In this document: one piece after another, positions 25,001 through 60,303 of the stretch
Layout of the letters: each line of letters opens with the position of its first letter
Position numbering within the stretch: the stretch's first letter is position 1
Assembly (NCBI GenBank): GCA_030340625.1
Contig: JAOPHQ010001992.1
Span: 1 to 64,000, forward strand
Source of the DNA: Merluccius polli
Taxonomy: Eukaryota > Chordata > Actinopteri > Gadiformes > Merlucciidae
DNA: 64,000 nucleotides
Direction: 5' to 3'
Program-made: the position numbers and the translations under genes
The notes under the pieces: generated by a model
Databases searched by the model: none
The model's input: only the letters and a program-made list of their open reading frames with translations
What the model was told of the DNA's origin: nothing

Positions 25001-25122
25001 CCGTCTTTAACCCCCTTGCAGAAACTTACTGGAGCTAAACCCGGAAGATAAAACGCCGCGCACGAACACAACAGACACGACGCGCACATTAGCAGCAGCC
25101 CAAAGTCCGCCCGCGTCTCCAT
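10913..25122 (-). CDS. tm9sf2: Transmembrane 9 superfamily member 2, 17 coding exons
   Basis: Minus-strand coding exons in transcript order: 24988-25122, 24513-24580, 24318-24411, 24032-24159, 23790-23919, 23485-23612, 23085-23199, 22920-22999, 22649-22754, 21813-21945, 20523-20642, 20363-20420, 18319-18478, 15788-15939, 15567-15678, 15061-15232, 10913-10980. All introns are GT-AG; the phases agree and sum to 1959 nt, or 652 aa (human 663). A signal peptide (about 1-22) precedes FYLPGLAP. The large lumenal domain contains LFVNRLDSVESVLPYEY, RPSENLGQVLFGERIE and NMPVTWCYDV. Nine membrane helices follow from about residue 294, with FRPPRKGMLLSVFLG and FLSPANRGAL. The C-terminus VVKVD carries the KxD Golgi-retention (COPI-binding) signal of TM9SF proteins. 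It is a nonaspanin of endosomes and Golgi, known in mammals to affect glycosylation and sphingolipid synthesis. Exon 12 begins Thr where human has Ser. Several introns are loaded with mobile elements and satellites. Identification is secure. Confidence 0.96.
12256..12289. repeat. Perfect 15-bp hairpin within a fish repeat
   Basis: Arms GCTTGTCGTACGCAC and its exact reverse complement at 12275-12289 are separated by four bases. Nearby sequence (12480-12595) contains further GTACGCACATTTTG and GTTGATAAATGA motifs typical of a dispersed fish repeat. In tm9sf2 intron 16. Confidence 0.7.
12899..13898. mobile_element. hAT-like transposon, 1000 bp, hosting a nested element
   Basis: Ends TAGAGATGTTCCGATAC and, inverted, TAGAGTTGTTCCGATTCCG are flanked by the perfect 8-bp duplication ATTCAGAG (12891-12898 and 13899-13906). 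The interior has GATACCGAT motifs near both ends, a tandem duplication of about 100 bp (about 13249-13446), and a second element at 13447-13651. No transposase frame. In tm9sf2 intron 16. Confidence 0.88.
13447..13651. mobile_element. Nested hAT-like element, 205 bp
   Basis: Ends TAGGGTGACCAT and, inverted, TAGGGTGGCCAT are flanked by the perfect 8-bp duplication TCTGGAAG (13439-13446 and 13652-13659). It lies inside the 1-kb element, so it inserted later. The interior is GC-rich with three poly-G runs and two copies of a CGGACCTACGGC motif. Confidence 0.85.
13967..14471. mobile_element. TTAA-flanked inverted-repeat element, about 505 bp
   Basis: Left end AAGGCACACTATGCA and the inverted right end AAGGCATACTATGCAG match closely. 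Both are flanked by TTAA (13963-13966 and 14472-14475), the target of piggyBac-type transposases. No transposase is encoded; the family is inferred from the TTAA alone. Confidence 0.65.
16204..16258. repeat. Perfect 18-bp hairpin containing inverted CCAAT motifs
   Basis: GCCTCTGATTGGCTAACA at 16204-16221 is the exact reverse complement of 16241-16258, with about five more paired bases inside. In tm9sf2 intron 13, so probably a tiny fold-back repeat rather than a promoter. Confidence 0.7.
16282..16349. mobile_element. 68-bp miniature hAT-like element
   Basis: Ends CATAGCCATCTTATACAT and the inverted CATAGACATCTTATATCAT match those of the 5019-5507 element. The 8-bp duplication TTATCAAC flanks it perfectly (16274-16281 and 16350-16357). 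Almost the whole interior has been lost. Confidence 0.82.
16508..17584. mobile_element. hAT-like transposon, 1077 bp, hosting a TTAA element
   Basis: Left end TAGTGTTGCTTTCGTC and inverted right end TAGTGTTGTTTTTGGCGG share the terminal TAGTGTTG. The 8-bp duplication CTTGAATG is perfect (16500-16507 and 17585-17592). The interior has many GACTAAAAT and GACGAAAAC short repeats near the ends. In tm9sf2 intron 13. Confidence 0.83.
16835..17091. mobile_element. Nested TTAA-flanked element, 257 bp
   Basis: The ends AGGCCTTTACACACCGG are inverted repeats (the right copy is about 17072-17091). TTAA lies at 16831-16834 and 17092-17095. It sits inside the 16508-17584 hAT-like element. No coding capacity; piggyBac-type origin is inferred from the TTAA target. 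Confidence 0.65.
17714..17805. repeat. Short tandem array, about 30-bp unit
   Basis: Three copies of a unit containing ATTACGAGAATAAAGTCGTA, in tm9sf2 intron 13. The motif is a dispersed fish repeat. Confidence 0.75.
18820..19790. repeat. Minisatellite, about 70-bp unit, nine copies
   Basis: A unit containing CCTTGCTGTATGTAT and CATCTTTGTATGTTTTCTCT recurs about nine times in tm9sf2 intron 12. The first copy is split by a transposon at 18856-19199; the rest run uninterrupted from about 19200. The frame across 19209-19448 is only the translated repeat. Confidence 0.9.
18856..19199. mobile_element. hAT-like element, 344 bp, inserted in a minisatellite
   Basis: Ends TAGGGCAGCAACGATTC and, inverted, TAGGGCTGCAGCTATCG. 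The 8-bp duplication CTAACATC is perfect (18848-18855 and 19200-19207) and lies within the satellite unit. The interior carries two long poly-C runs and two copies of the CCGTAGGTCCG motif discussed in the findings. Confidence 0.86.
21060..21290. repeat. GC-rich 27-bp minisatellite, about eight copies
   Basis: The unit contains GACCCAGCACCGGACCCG plus CCAGCCACG. Because 27 is a multiple of three and the unit lacks stops, several frames on both strands stay open for 130-190 codons. These are not genes. In tm9sf2 intron 10. Confidence 0.92.
24716..24822. repeat. Tandem array of palindromes, 30-bp unit
   Basis: About 3.3 copies of a 30-bp unit, each centred on GGTAGGTAGACTACCTACC or a one-base variant. 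Every unit can form a cruciform or hairpin, and neighbouring units can also pair. In tm9sf2 intron 1. Confidence 0.9.
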
Positions 25123-25828
25123 TTCGACTCGAGTTGTTTCGGTTCGTTAATTGTGGGTATTAATTTGGCGAGCGGTACCCCAGAACCAGCAAAGGTTTGT
25201 GGACCGTGGGCTGCTAGCTAAGGAGGGTTAGCTCGCTAGTTAGCCAGCCTGCTGCTGCTGCTGCCGCTGCTGCTGCTGGGTGAATGATGTGGAGGACTGA
25301 ACCACCGCCTGTCAGCTGAGGCTGGTGGGGGAACGCTGCTTCCTGCTGTGTAATTCAATCAGCCTCCTCCAGGCGGAGGAGGAGAAGAAGACGACGAAGA
25401 AGAAGACACCATACCGGAAAATCCGGTCCCCGTCCAATACAATGCATTCAAGTGTTGAAATCCTAGAATGCCTCTGTATAAATGGCCGCATTGTGTGAGG
25501 TATATTGTATGCACATCATGACTTCCAGGTAGAAAACCTGTTTTTTTTTTCCGGCTGCAATGGCAGCCACGTGTGTAGTCTCTAAAATGAATGAGACGGA
25601 TGAGCATAAATGCCCTTAAAATTATCAAAAGATAGGGGTTGAAACAGTCAGCGAGAGCACACGCAAAGCTAGTTTGATTCTGACACACTTAATATACACG
25701 TTTATTTCGATATACTTCAATGTAATACGCTCAGACTGTTCGGAGTTGTATTTTTTGAATTAATGAGCATGTCGTGATATCGTGTATTATAATGCGTGTT
25801 TCCATGTCGCCGCCGGGAGGCAGAATTA

Positions 25829-26132
25829 CGAATCCCACTATGGCCACGCCAAGCACCGCCCCACCCTGCTCCTGATTGGTTGAGCTGTGCTCTCGACTTT
25901 AAGATTGTTTACTGCGCCTGCTAACCCTAACCCTAACCATAACCATAACCCTAACCATAACCCTAACCATAACCCTAACTATATCTTCAACACTTGTAAA
26001 CTGAGCGGTCGTTGAGATTAAAATCTTCTAGCTTGCTGGGCGCAGTAGAGATGACGTTTTAGAGTCGAGAGCACAGCTCAACCAATCAGGAGCAGGGTGG
26101 GGCGGTGCTTGGCGTGGCCATAGTGGGATTCG
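25829..26132. repeat. 70-bp perfect inverted repeat enclosing a telomere-like array
   Basis: 25829-25898 and 26063-26132 are identical reverse complements over all 70 bp, separated by 164 bp. Each arm includes an ACCAATCAGG (CCAAT) motif. The spacer holds the CCCTAA-type array. A 13-bp direct repeat, CGCCGCCGGGAGG, lies next to the left arm (25808-25820) and overlaps the end of the right arm (26131-26143). Confidence 0.9.
25921..25979. repeat. Interstitial telomere-like repeat
   Basis: About ten hexamers alternate between CCCTAA, the vertebrate telomere repeat on this strand, and the one-base variant CCATAA. Location inside a gene-dense promoter region excludes a real chromosome end. Confidence 0.88.
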
Positions 26133-26668
26133 CCGCCGGGAGGAGGGCGAATGCATCCTGTAATGTGGCCGGAAGGGGGCGGTAACGCGACAGCGCTCCT
26201 GTATTTAGCGGCGAAGAAGAAGAAAGAGGAGGCGACGCAAAGGGGCGGGGCTTGAGGGCTCTTTCACCGCGGTTTCTCGTGGCTAAATGTTTGCGTAGTG
26301 AGCTAGCATTAGCGTCTCGTTGAGCTAGCCGAGAAGACGTAGCTGGGCGCCGAATAAGTGGACGAATTTCGCTGAAACGGTACCCCGCCTCCCTTTTGCA
26401 GTATATATATTGTCGTTTCGAATAAACCTTTTGCGCGTCTAGTATTAACGTGCGCTTGCTAACGTGGCCCACGATGCGTTCATCGCCATTTTACCCGTTT
26501 GTCTTTGGGGTGTGCGTGCTAGCGGACGAGACGACCACTGGGGTGGCGATGGCGGATCATTCAAATAACTTGTGTTGTGAGGTCAAATGTCTTTATTTTA
26601 TCCACCTTTTAAAGCGAATCTGTCCTCTTTTTTTGCAGGCGTTGGCTCTACCTTAAAACCGCTACACC

Positions 26669-29600
26669 ATGGCAGAGGCGGACAGACCAGGGAAGCTCTT
26701 CATCGGCGGACTCAACACTGAGACCAACGAGAAGGCCCTGGAGCAGTACTTCAGCAAATATGGCAGAATTGTTGAAGGTTAGACTGTAGTTGACAGTGTG
26801 TGTATCTCGGTTCGTGGATTTGTACCGGGTTTGCCGTCCTTCTGGTTTATTTCGTCGAATGTGTGATTTGTATTAAGTTGTGGTTTATTTGTGTGTACCA
26901 ATAGTACAACCTGAGGGGCTTAAATCCCAGCCCCCTTTTTCTTTGCATGGAATGGGGTTTGTTTATTTGTTGTTGATACTCCGCCATTTTGAGAGCTCTA
27001 AAGAGCTGTACTATAAAATCAATGTAAATATACCGTAACCTGGGCGAAGGAAAACTTTGTTTTGCCACATCTTGCATCAGAAACGCTGTGGCAGTTTCAA
27101 ACAACAATGCCCCCCCCCTTATTGACAAATCATTGTACTAACAGTGACACGACTACTAACATTGCAATGCGTCAGTGCATTGTTATGTACAAGCTCAATA
27201 TAATTGTTTGCAGTTGTGTGCTCGGGACTCCCTTTCAAGGTGGTGTCTAATGGCTGGACTGTTAAAGAAAGCCTTAGCATTAGATGTACATATAATGAGC
27301 AAATGACGGTTCTCATTTCAGTTCTGTTGATGAAAGATCGGGAAACAAACAAGTCAAGAGGTTTTGCTTTTGTTACATTCGAAAGTCCCGCTGATGCGAA
27401 GGATGCAGCACGGGAGATGAACGGCAAGGTAACCGCTTTGGCCAATACCCCACGTCTTACCGTAGTTTAAAAATGAAGAATTTGTCATTCAATGCATCCT
27501 TTTCTTATAGTCACTTGATGGCAAGCCGATCAAAGTAGAGCAGGCAACAAAGCCTCAGTTTGAAATTGGAGGCAGGCGCGGGCCACCACCCCCCATGCAC
27601 TCCCGCAGCCGTGGTCCACCTAGAGGACCAAGGGGGTCTCGGGGAGCCCCCAGTGGCATGAGGGGCCCACCATCCAGAGGTACATTCAGTTGTGAAATGT
27701 GATTACCTCTGTCTCTCACCTGTCTTATTAATATGGCAAAAGGCACTCTGGATTTTGTTGTACATCTTTTTAATGTACCATCTGCGTTTCTTGTTTGTCG
27801 AAAGACTATTATGATAACGTAGGGAATGTAGAACCCTTCTTTAAAGGGATGTCATCCCGAGGCCCCCTTCCACTAAAGAGAGGGCCCCCGGTCCGCAACG
27901 GTGGTCCTCCACCCAAGAGGTCGGCCCCATCGGGCCCCATGAGCAGAGGTAAGTGTCAGGGCACAGTGACCCTGCAGCCTTTGACAAACATTCACGGTAA
28001 TTACGACGTCATAGGACAATTTCTCTGTGTTAAGAGATGGTTGTTGCTTTGTGTTGTACAGCACCCATGTCCAGGGACCGGGATCCCTACGGCCCTCCAC
28101 CTCCCCGCAGAGACTCCATGTCCAGGAGAGAGGACTACCCATCGCCGAGAGATGACCATTACAATTCCAAGGACAGGTAATTTAACATAAACCCTGCAAC
28201 TGTTGCATGATTGTATGCATGTAGGGCTGCAGCTATCGAATATTTTAGTAATCGAGTACTCTACTGAAAATTACATCGATTAATCGAGTAATCGGATAAA
28301 ACGTATTTTTGCTTGGTTAAAGAGCAATTATGAATACACAAGAGAAAATAACATATTTCACTTAATAATGAATGACCAATTGGTTTCCTTTTTTAGAATC
28401 AACTGTTTTTATTTAGCAAGTATTTTCTGGTCTTGAAACATTACCAAAGAGGCAACTGCTAACATAAATAAGAATAAGTAAAACACAAATAAAATTAAAT
28501 TACTTTCAAGATAACAAAAATAAAATTACATTACTTTCAAGTTATCAAAAACATAAGGCATTTATTTTGCAGTGTCTTTTTGCAGTGTACAATTAAGACA
28601 ACTACTGTATTGGAACACAATAACCACACACATAATCAATAGAGTGAGACACACTGTGACCAGCTACGTAGTAGTTGACTAAATTTTACAACTGCTTAAT
28701 TAACTTTATCATGTTTTTATTTCCATCTAGACTCATCAGCGCTGTCCTTTTAAATTTTAAATCAACCCTCTATGAAGTCATGTCGTCACGCTCGTAATAA
28801 ACTAACCACAAACTTGACAGTAGTCAGTCATAATTAACAAAAACCTAGCCCTCTGCAAGGCAGGCGTTTATGTTCGTGAAATACATTAACGTTGATCAAA
28901 CTGATTTGCTACGTTAATATTACCTCGTCTCCGGTCCTCCGCTCAATAGAGCGTAACAGTGACCGCCCCCTTTTTAACAGCTCCGGTGCCGGAAGTAAAT
29001 TTCCCATGCATTTATCTCGTCCACTTTTCGTATAATCCTTATAAAAAGAGTATTAAGCCTTTAACCAATAAGCCAATGGTAGTCGTGACCATATTATGTT
29101 TGATTCGGGCATAAAAAGAATTTGGAAAACGGAAGAAAAGGCAAAGGTACAAGACTGTGTACATTATTATGTGAACAAGTGAACTCATCCCATAAACCAT
29201 TGCGAACCCTTTCCGACAACTTCCAACCCGATAGTTTAGCGTGCTTCTTGCACCTTTGTAATTATTATAGTGTTTATATTTTTAATAAAAGTTGTGTCAT
29301 ATATTGTGTGTGTATGTATAGTGTTTCATAGTGTATATAGTGTTGTCATCGACATGGTACAGTCCTGACTGCAATCACCGCTCGCGCGTCCAACAATGCC
29401 GATTCCATATGTGTGTCGGCTAAGACAGGCTGTTATATAATGGGTTATATAAGGTAATAACGTTTCTCGTTTTTAATACATGTGATTTTAGTTACGTATT
29501 CATTCAACATTATGTATTCCTAGGCTTTATACTACCCAAATTACTATACAACACTGCTATATCATATATTTTTATTTTGTTTTTAATCATATATCATCGT

Positions 29601-31883
29601 ATATTCTATATCAACATATTTTTCAATATGTACAGCTCATTTCATCTACAGCTCTAACAACAACTCTAACTTTCCATGAGTCTAATAATAAGGGAAATCA
29701 TGGTTGCTCTGTGGTAAACAATCGAGTTCAGTGGTAGCAGTAATCGACGACTTGACTTTCGTAGGTAAACGTTTCCATGGTAACAGCGAGCTCCACCAAT
29801 CAAAGACGTCGTGTTACACTTTAGGATTGTGGGTAATGCAGTCCTTCTAAATGATATCGCGAATAAAACTTGTTTTCTTGAAACCTTCCTTTAGTTTTTG
29901 GTTTCTAAAGTTGCCTATCCTATCATTGCACAATAAAACGGCCGGTTGTAAGTATACATTGTATGGTTACGACGTAATGGCTTTTAATCAAAATCTCGAC
30001 GGGAAAAATGAATGGGATTTTTACTTCCGGCACCGCACTGTTGCGCTCTATTAAACTAACGATTCCTCGAGGCAGAAAAAAATCCTCGGACCATTTTTTG
30101 TATTCGAGGTACTCGAATTACTCGAGGAATCGTTTCAGCCCTATATGCATGCCTGTACTTTTTGTACCATTTAAAATATATTGACCCCTGTCTCAACAGC
30201 TACTCCAGTAGGGAATACAACAACAGGGATTCGAGGGACTACGCACCCCCGCCCAGAGATTATTCTTACAGAGAGTACTCCAGTTCCAGCAACAGGGATG
30301 ACTATGGCTCAATGTCGAGGGGATACAAGTATGTTCATTTTTATTTTACAATTACACCCTTCTCTGCCCTGTTCCTCTATTTTGCGACACCATAACAGTG
30401 TAGCATGTTCCACATATTTATTAGTAGTTGCGGACAAAACGGTGCCGCATTTATCGATTTCTGTTTCAATCGGACAATATACTATCACATCAAACTTTTT
30501 CCAAATTTGGCAAGACCTTGCAATCATATTTGTTTTGTTTTTTTGGCATATCCCATATACCATAGATTATGATCTATTCAAAAGGGAACTCCCTATGGTA
30601 ATAAGGGGATGATGCAGTGTATGGCAGATAAGGTAACATGAAAATGCTAACTTGTGTTCAGTGAGCGCGAAGGCTACGGTGGAGGTCGGGAGGCCAGGGG
30701 CTACATGGAGCGGCCGAGCGGCGGCGGCTCTTACCGAGACTCGTATGATGGTTACGGTAAGACATGACCACACTTGTCTCATAAAGGAAACTCTGACTCT
30801 AGCCCAAACCAGGACTGCTCAATCGACTTGAGGAAAAAGAGAAAAACGCCATATACCCCATCTCAAATAAAAAAATGCTGCGTTGTTACGTTCGTAACGT
30901 CCTAAGGGAAAGTTGTTAAACCCAGCCTCCGAAACAATTTTTTGGAGGCAGAGCAAAATTCCCTGAGCTACGTAGCAACTTTGACATTGGAAAACTTTTT
31001 TGAGCTATAAGGTATAATCATTTAGTATTTTTTTCAATTGCATTTTAAGCACTCGGCGAAGAAATATTTTTGTCAGTCAAACGCATCAAGCAAACTTCCC
31101 AAACTGTCCGCAGGAGTTGGCATCTATAAAGGAATCCCAACACGTCCATGGAACGTCCTCTGGACCGCTCCGTGTCTGTGCTTTCCAAATCACTCCCTCA
31201 AGGAGTAAATATCCCTCCCCCAAAAAACCCGTCAAGACAACTCTGAAAATCCACTTATCTGCACCTCTGACACTTGGAGTTCTAAAAAGGAAAAACAAAT
31301 GTCTACTCAAAACAATGGCATGCAGAAAAAAAGCTTGTAACTTCCTTTTAAGCTGGGAAAGAATGTTCCCTTGTGTCGCCTGATATAAAAGTGTAACATT
31401 TTCACCCTGGTGATGACACAATGAATAATATTAACAAACTGAAGTACTTTTATAACGGCATAATTTCTGTTGGCCAAAGAAAGTGGGCGCTTGACAGTGC
31501 AAAGGAAGTGTATTTTTTTAAGTTGAAAATTTGCCAATTACCTGACCCCCATTGACCCTGCAGGTAACTCTCGCAGTGCCCCACCCTCACGGGGCCCCCC
31601 ACCCGCCTATGGTGGGAGCAGTGGAAGCAGTCGCTATGACGACTATGGCAGCAGCTCCCGAGATGGCTATGGCAGTCGTGACAGTTACCCGAGCAGTCGC
31701 AGCGAGCCCTATCCGCCTAGCCGCGGGGAGCGCAGCATGGGCAGGCCAGAGCGAGGCCCCCCTCCCCCGGTCGAGAGAGGCTACCCTCCTCGTGACTCGT
31801 TCACCAGCTCAAGTCGCGGAGCCCCCCGTGGTGGCCGCGGGGGCAGTCGGGTGGATAGAGGAATGGCCCGCAGCAGATACTGA
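26669..31883 (+). CDS. rbmx: RNA-binding motif protein X (hnRNP G), 8 coding exons
   Basis: Coding exons: 26669-26777, 27322-27428, 27511-27679, 27805-27948, 28062-28176, 30200-30328, 30662-30756, 31564-31883. All introns are GT-AG and the phases agree, giving 1188 nt or 395 aa (human 391). The N-terminal RRM (about 1-86) has RNP2 LFIGGL (10-15) and RNP1 RGFAFVTF (49-56). Then come an RGG/proline-rich stretch, the block SSRGPLPLKRGPP with KRSAPSGP, and a Ser-Arg-Tyr-rich C-terminal half with DYAPPPRDYSYREY. The protein ends RGGRGGSRVDRGMARSRY. It is a nuclear hnRNP that binds nascent transcripts and regulates splice-site choice. The start is in a good Kozak context soon after a 5' UTR acceptor. 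Intron 5 contains a 1.9-kb hAT-like insertion. Position beside arhgef6 and gpr101 matches human Xq26.3. Confidence 0.97.
26950..27180. repeat. Dispersed repeat, copy A (rbmx intron 1)
   Basis: About 200 bp with blocks AATCAATGTAAAT, AAAACTTTGTTTTGCCA and GCTGTGGCAGTTTCAAAC. A diverged copy lies in reverse orientation at about 46290-46560 in arhgef6 intron 10. Neither copy codes for protein. Confidence 0.7.
28222..30143. mobile_element. hAT-like transposon, 1922 bp, in rbmx intron 5
   Basis: Starts TAGGGCTGCAGCTATCGA and ends with the inverted counterpart GTTTCAGCCCTA, with subterminal CTCGA and AATCGAGTA repeats. The 8-bp duplication TATGCATG is perfect on both sides (28214-28221 and 30144-30151). 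No recognisable transposase remains; the longest frame, at 29122-29331, is not similar to one. Confidence 0.87.
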
Positions 31884-32194
31884 AAACGAGGACAATCCAA
31901 ATAAATGCCACGCCGTTGGTGTACACTGTAAAGTTAAATGTGTTGAACAACCTTTGGAAGGGGGAAACAAAGTTGACCCCATTGCCATGTCTAATTCTGT
32001 GGAATATGAAGCTTGTCCAGTTGTCCACTGTCTTTCCTCCCAATTTCACCTTTAGTTTTTAGTTAAGTGTAAAACGTTTTTATATATATATTATTTCTGT
32101 TGCCAGTGTAATGGTTCAGTAACATAATGTTTTTTTATTTTTTACATTTGGAGCTGTGAAAATCTGCTTTGCCCCTTAGTTGTTGCTTTCCTAC

Positions 32195-32200
32195 AATAAA
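32195..32200 (+). terminator. rbmx polyadenylation signal
   Basis: AATAAA about 310 bp after the rbmx stop, in an AT-rich 3' UTR. It is the first canonical signal downstream of the stop. Confidence 0.75.
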
Positions 32201-32224
32201 GTTTTTAGCCACATTGTATTTAGC

Positions 32225-34544
32225 TAATTTCTCTCCTATTAAACAATACCAGTAATATCAACGTGCCACTTCTAAGTTAAGATCCTGATGTTACGCCACC
32301 AACTGCACTCGATGGCTTAGTTGAAACTGTTCCTACCTGAATAATTAATCTGCTGAACTGGGGTAACTCTAAACCAACATGTCCTCTCAACTGGTCCTCC
32401 TGATCCGTGGGGAACGAGCAAATGTCACACCTTCTGAATGTTGTTCCCTTGGATATGGATCCGTCATCATAGTCAAAGTATGAAGGCTTTCATCCACCTA
32501 ACCAAAGACCACAACAACCAAACTCGAGTATATGCAACTCAACTGATAAGCCATCAGCTGGTAAGCAAAGCAAACCTCTTTGTTTCTCGTCTGTAACTCC
32601 GTTTCTCATTGTCCTGTATTGCTCTCTCTACTCGAAGCTGATGGCCAACCTATCCCTCCAAAAAGAAATCTAAAAGGGTCAACTGAGTTAGGGTTTAAGT
32701 CTAGCCCTTTCATCAACTAAAATTGTCAACAGAAGAGGTCGGCCTCTGTTGACCAATGAGAATCGTACACCCATCCTCTTGCCAACTGTTTTCACCATTG
32801 CTGAAGGGCACAACTCAAACGACTAAACTAAATATGATTAACGACAGCTTCATTTTTTTAAAAAATTTTTATCACTGCAGAATTTCTAGTTTCTTAGCAA
32901 AGGATTATGTTCTAAATTGTCATTCTAAGATCACGTAAAACAATTTTATCACTGTCAAAGCCTTTCCTGCAAACATACAAATTCAAAACCGAATGGACTC
33001 CTGGACACCACCGACTCCTTGATGACAAACTGGAAACTCGAGCACCGAAGTGCAAAACAAACCTAATCGGACCATGGATGACGGGATTGTTTTCAGACCA
33101 CTTTGAAATACCTGATGGGCTGCTTGTCAATGAGCTTACATTGGTGTGTTCTGTTGCAGGATGAGCTGAATGCTGAGACAAACTTGGTTTGTGCACCGTA
33201 TGTCCTGAGTCCTCAAGTTGCTGGACCAGTAGTCTCTCCTAGACCACTGCAATAGGTATGTCTCCGAATTCTAAAAATAATTAACATTGGGTTACTTTGC
33301 AGTGTACTGTTGAAGTAATTACACAAGTACTGTGTAATAAGCAATGCAACATTGTGTAGCAGAGCATGTAACTACAGTGGTTAGGAATGGGAACAGGGTT
33401 GGGCTGTTCCATAATGTAGCATATTCATTGCAAGCTGTTACAGGTTGTTACATTGCTTATTACATGTGGAACTGAAACGTACTGTTACTCCGCATTGAAT
33501 GTAGTCTTCATGTAAACCCATGCTAAGCGGCGTTGAGTTTTTAGCCCCAGAAGTGTATTTCAAGTAATGTGCGGGGTGCTTTAATGTGGAGGCATTAAAT
33601 GTGATTGAGTGTAAATGTGAGTCATGTATAACCTTAAGATTGAAATGCTCTTAACAAATGTCAACTGTCCTCTGCCATGCTGTAGGATCTGTTCCAGTGG
33701 TGAATGGTATGTCCTAAACGCTTGTGCATCCAAAGCACAGTGACAAGGATGGCGGACATTCAAATGAAGCGTTACACAATTCATACTTTATATTTTATTT
33801 AATAAAAGCATTTAAAGTGTATTTTGTCTCATTCTTTCATGTTGAGCCTTTTTGTGGCACTTGGCACTAATCCATATGTAGCCTATAAAGACATTGATTA
33901 GCTCACTCTGTTCTAGTGTGAAGTTCAATCCTTTATTGTGGACTGCTTATGGCTGAACATGTCTTGGATTATCTTACCTTACTGTTTCAGAGTTTGAATT
34001 CAAAATTATGTTTTACCAGGAACTGCTTGTTGTGCATTTGACTTCAGTATTTACAAGACTAGTTTGCATATTTCAAAAGATGAGTTACCAATGGGTCGTT
34101 GGCACATAATGTAGCTGTGCTAACCATTTAATTATTTGTTCCATAGTTATCTATTGCATGACATTTGGGCTGTACATCTATGAGAACCCAAAATAATTGA
34201 CCACGTCCTCATATTTCCAAAAATATCTGATTTCCATTCGGGTTATACCATAATATATATTTATGACCCATGTTTATGGCTCTTCTGAAATGCACCCTCA
34301 GTAGTAGTTTGCGCACAGCATTACTCAGAACAGACCGCAAACTGATGTGATTTGTGATAACAGCCACTGTAAGGTTCCTGTTTGCCAGTAGGGGTGATGT
34401 GTGATCATCGGTCTGTTGTGCGCTAGCACGTTTTTTTTTTTTTTCTTGCCGAAATTGCGGATGTGAGTTGCGTACATTGATGCGGAAAAAGAGTCGGTCC
34501 GATTTTGGAAATGCACGCTTAGACGATGTCCGATACTCGGCGCG
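32225..34544. other. rbmx-arhgef6 intergenic region and arhgef6 promoter
   Basis: No coding sequence is visible. Another AATAAA occurs near 33800. The last 100-200 bp before 34545 should hold the arhgef6 5' UTR. The start codon lies in the context GCGCGATGAAT, and no TATA box is obvious. Confidence 0.5.

Positions 34545-60303
<25,759 letters not shown>

Larger units (their letters stand above)
25123..26637. promoter_or_regulatory. Head-to-head tm9sf2/rbmx promoter region
   Basis: The two start codons face away from each other 1.55 kb apart, so this stretch should contain both promoters. Near tm9sf2 there is a GC-rich stretch with a CTG/CAG repeat (25250-25276) and a GAA-rich tract (25376-25408), probably 5' UTR. 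CCAAT motifs occur in both arms of the inverted repeat at 25829-26132. An acceptor, TTTTTTTGCAG ending at 26637-26639, shows that rbmx has an upstream non-coding exon. Its donor was not identified with confidence. Confidence 0.55.
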
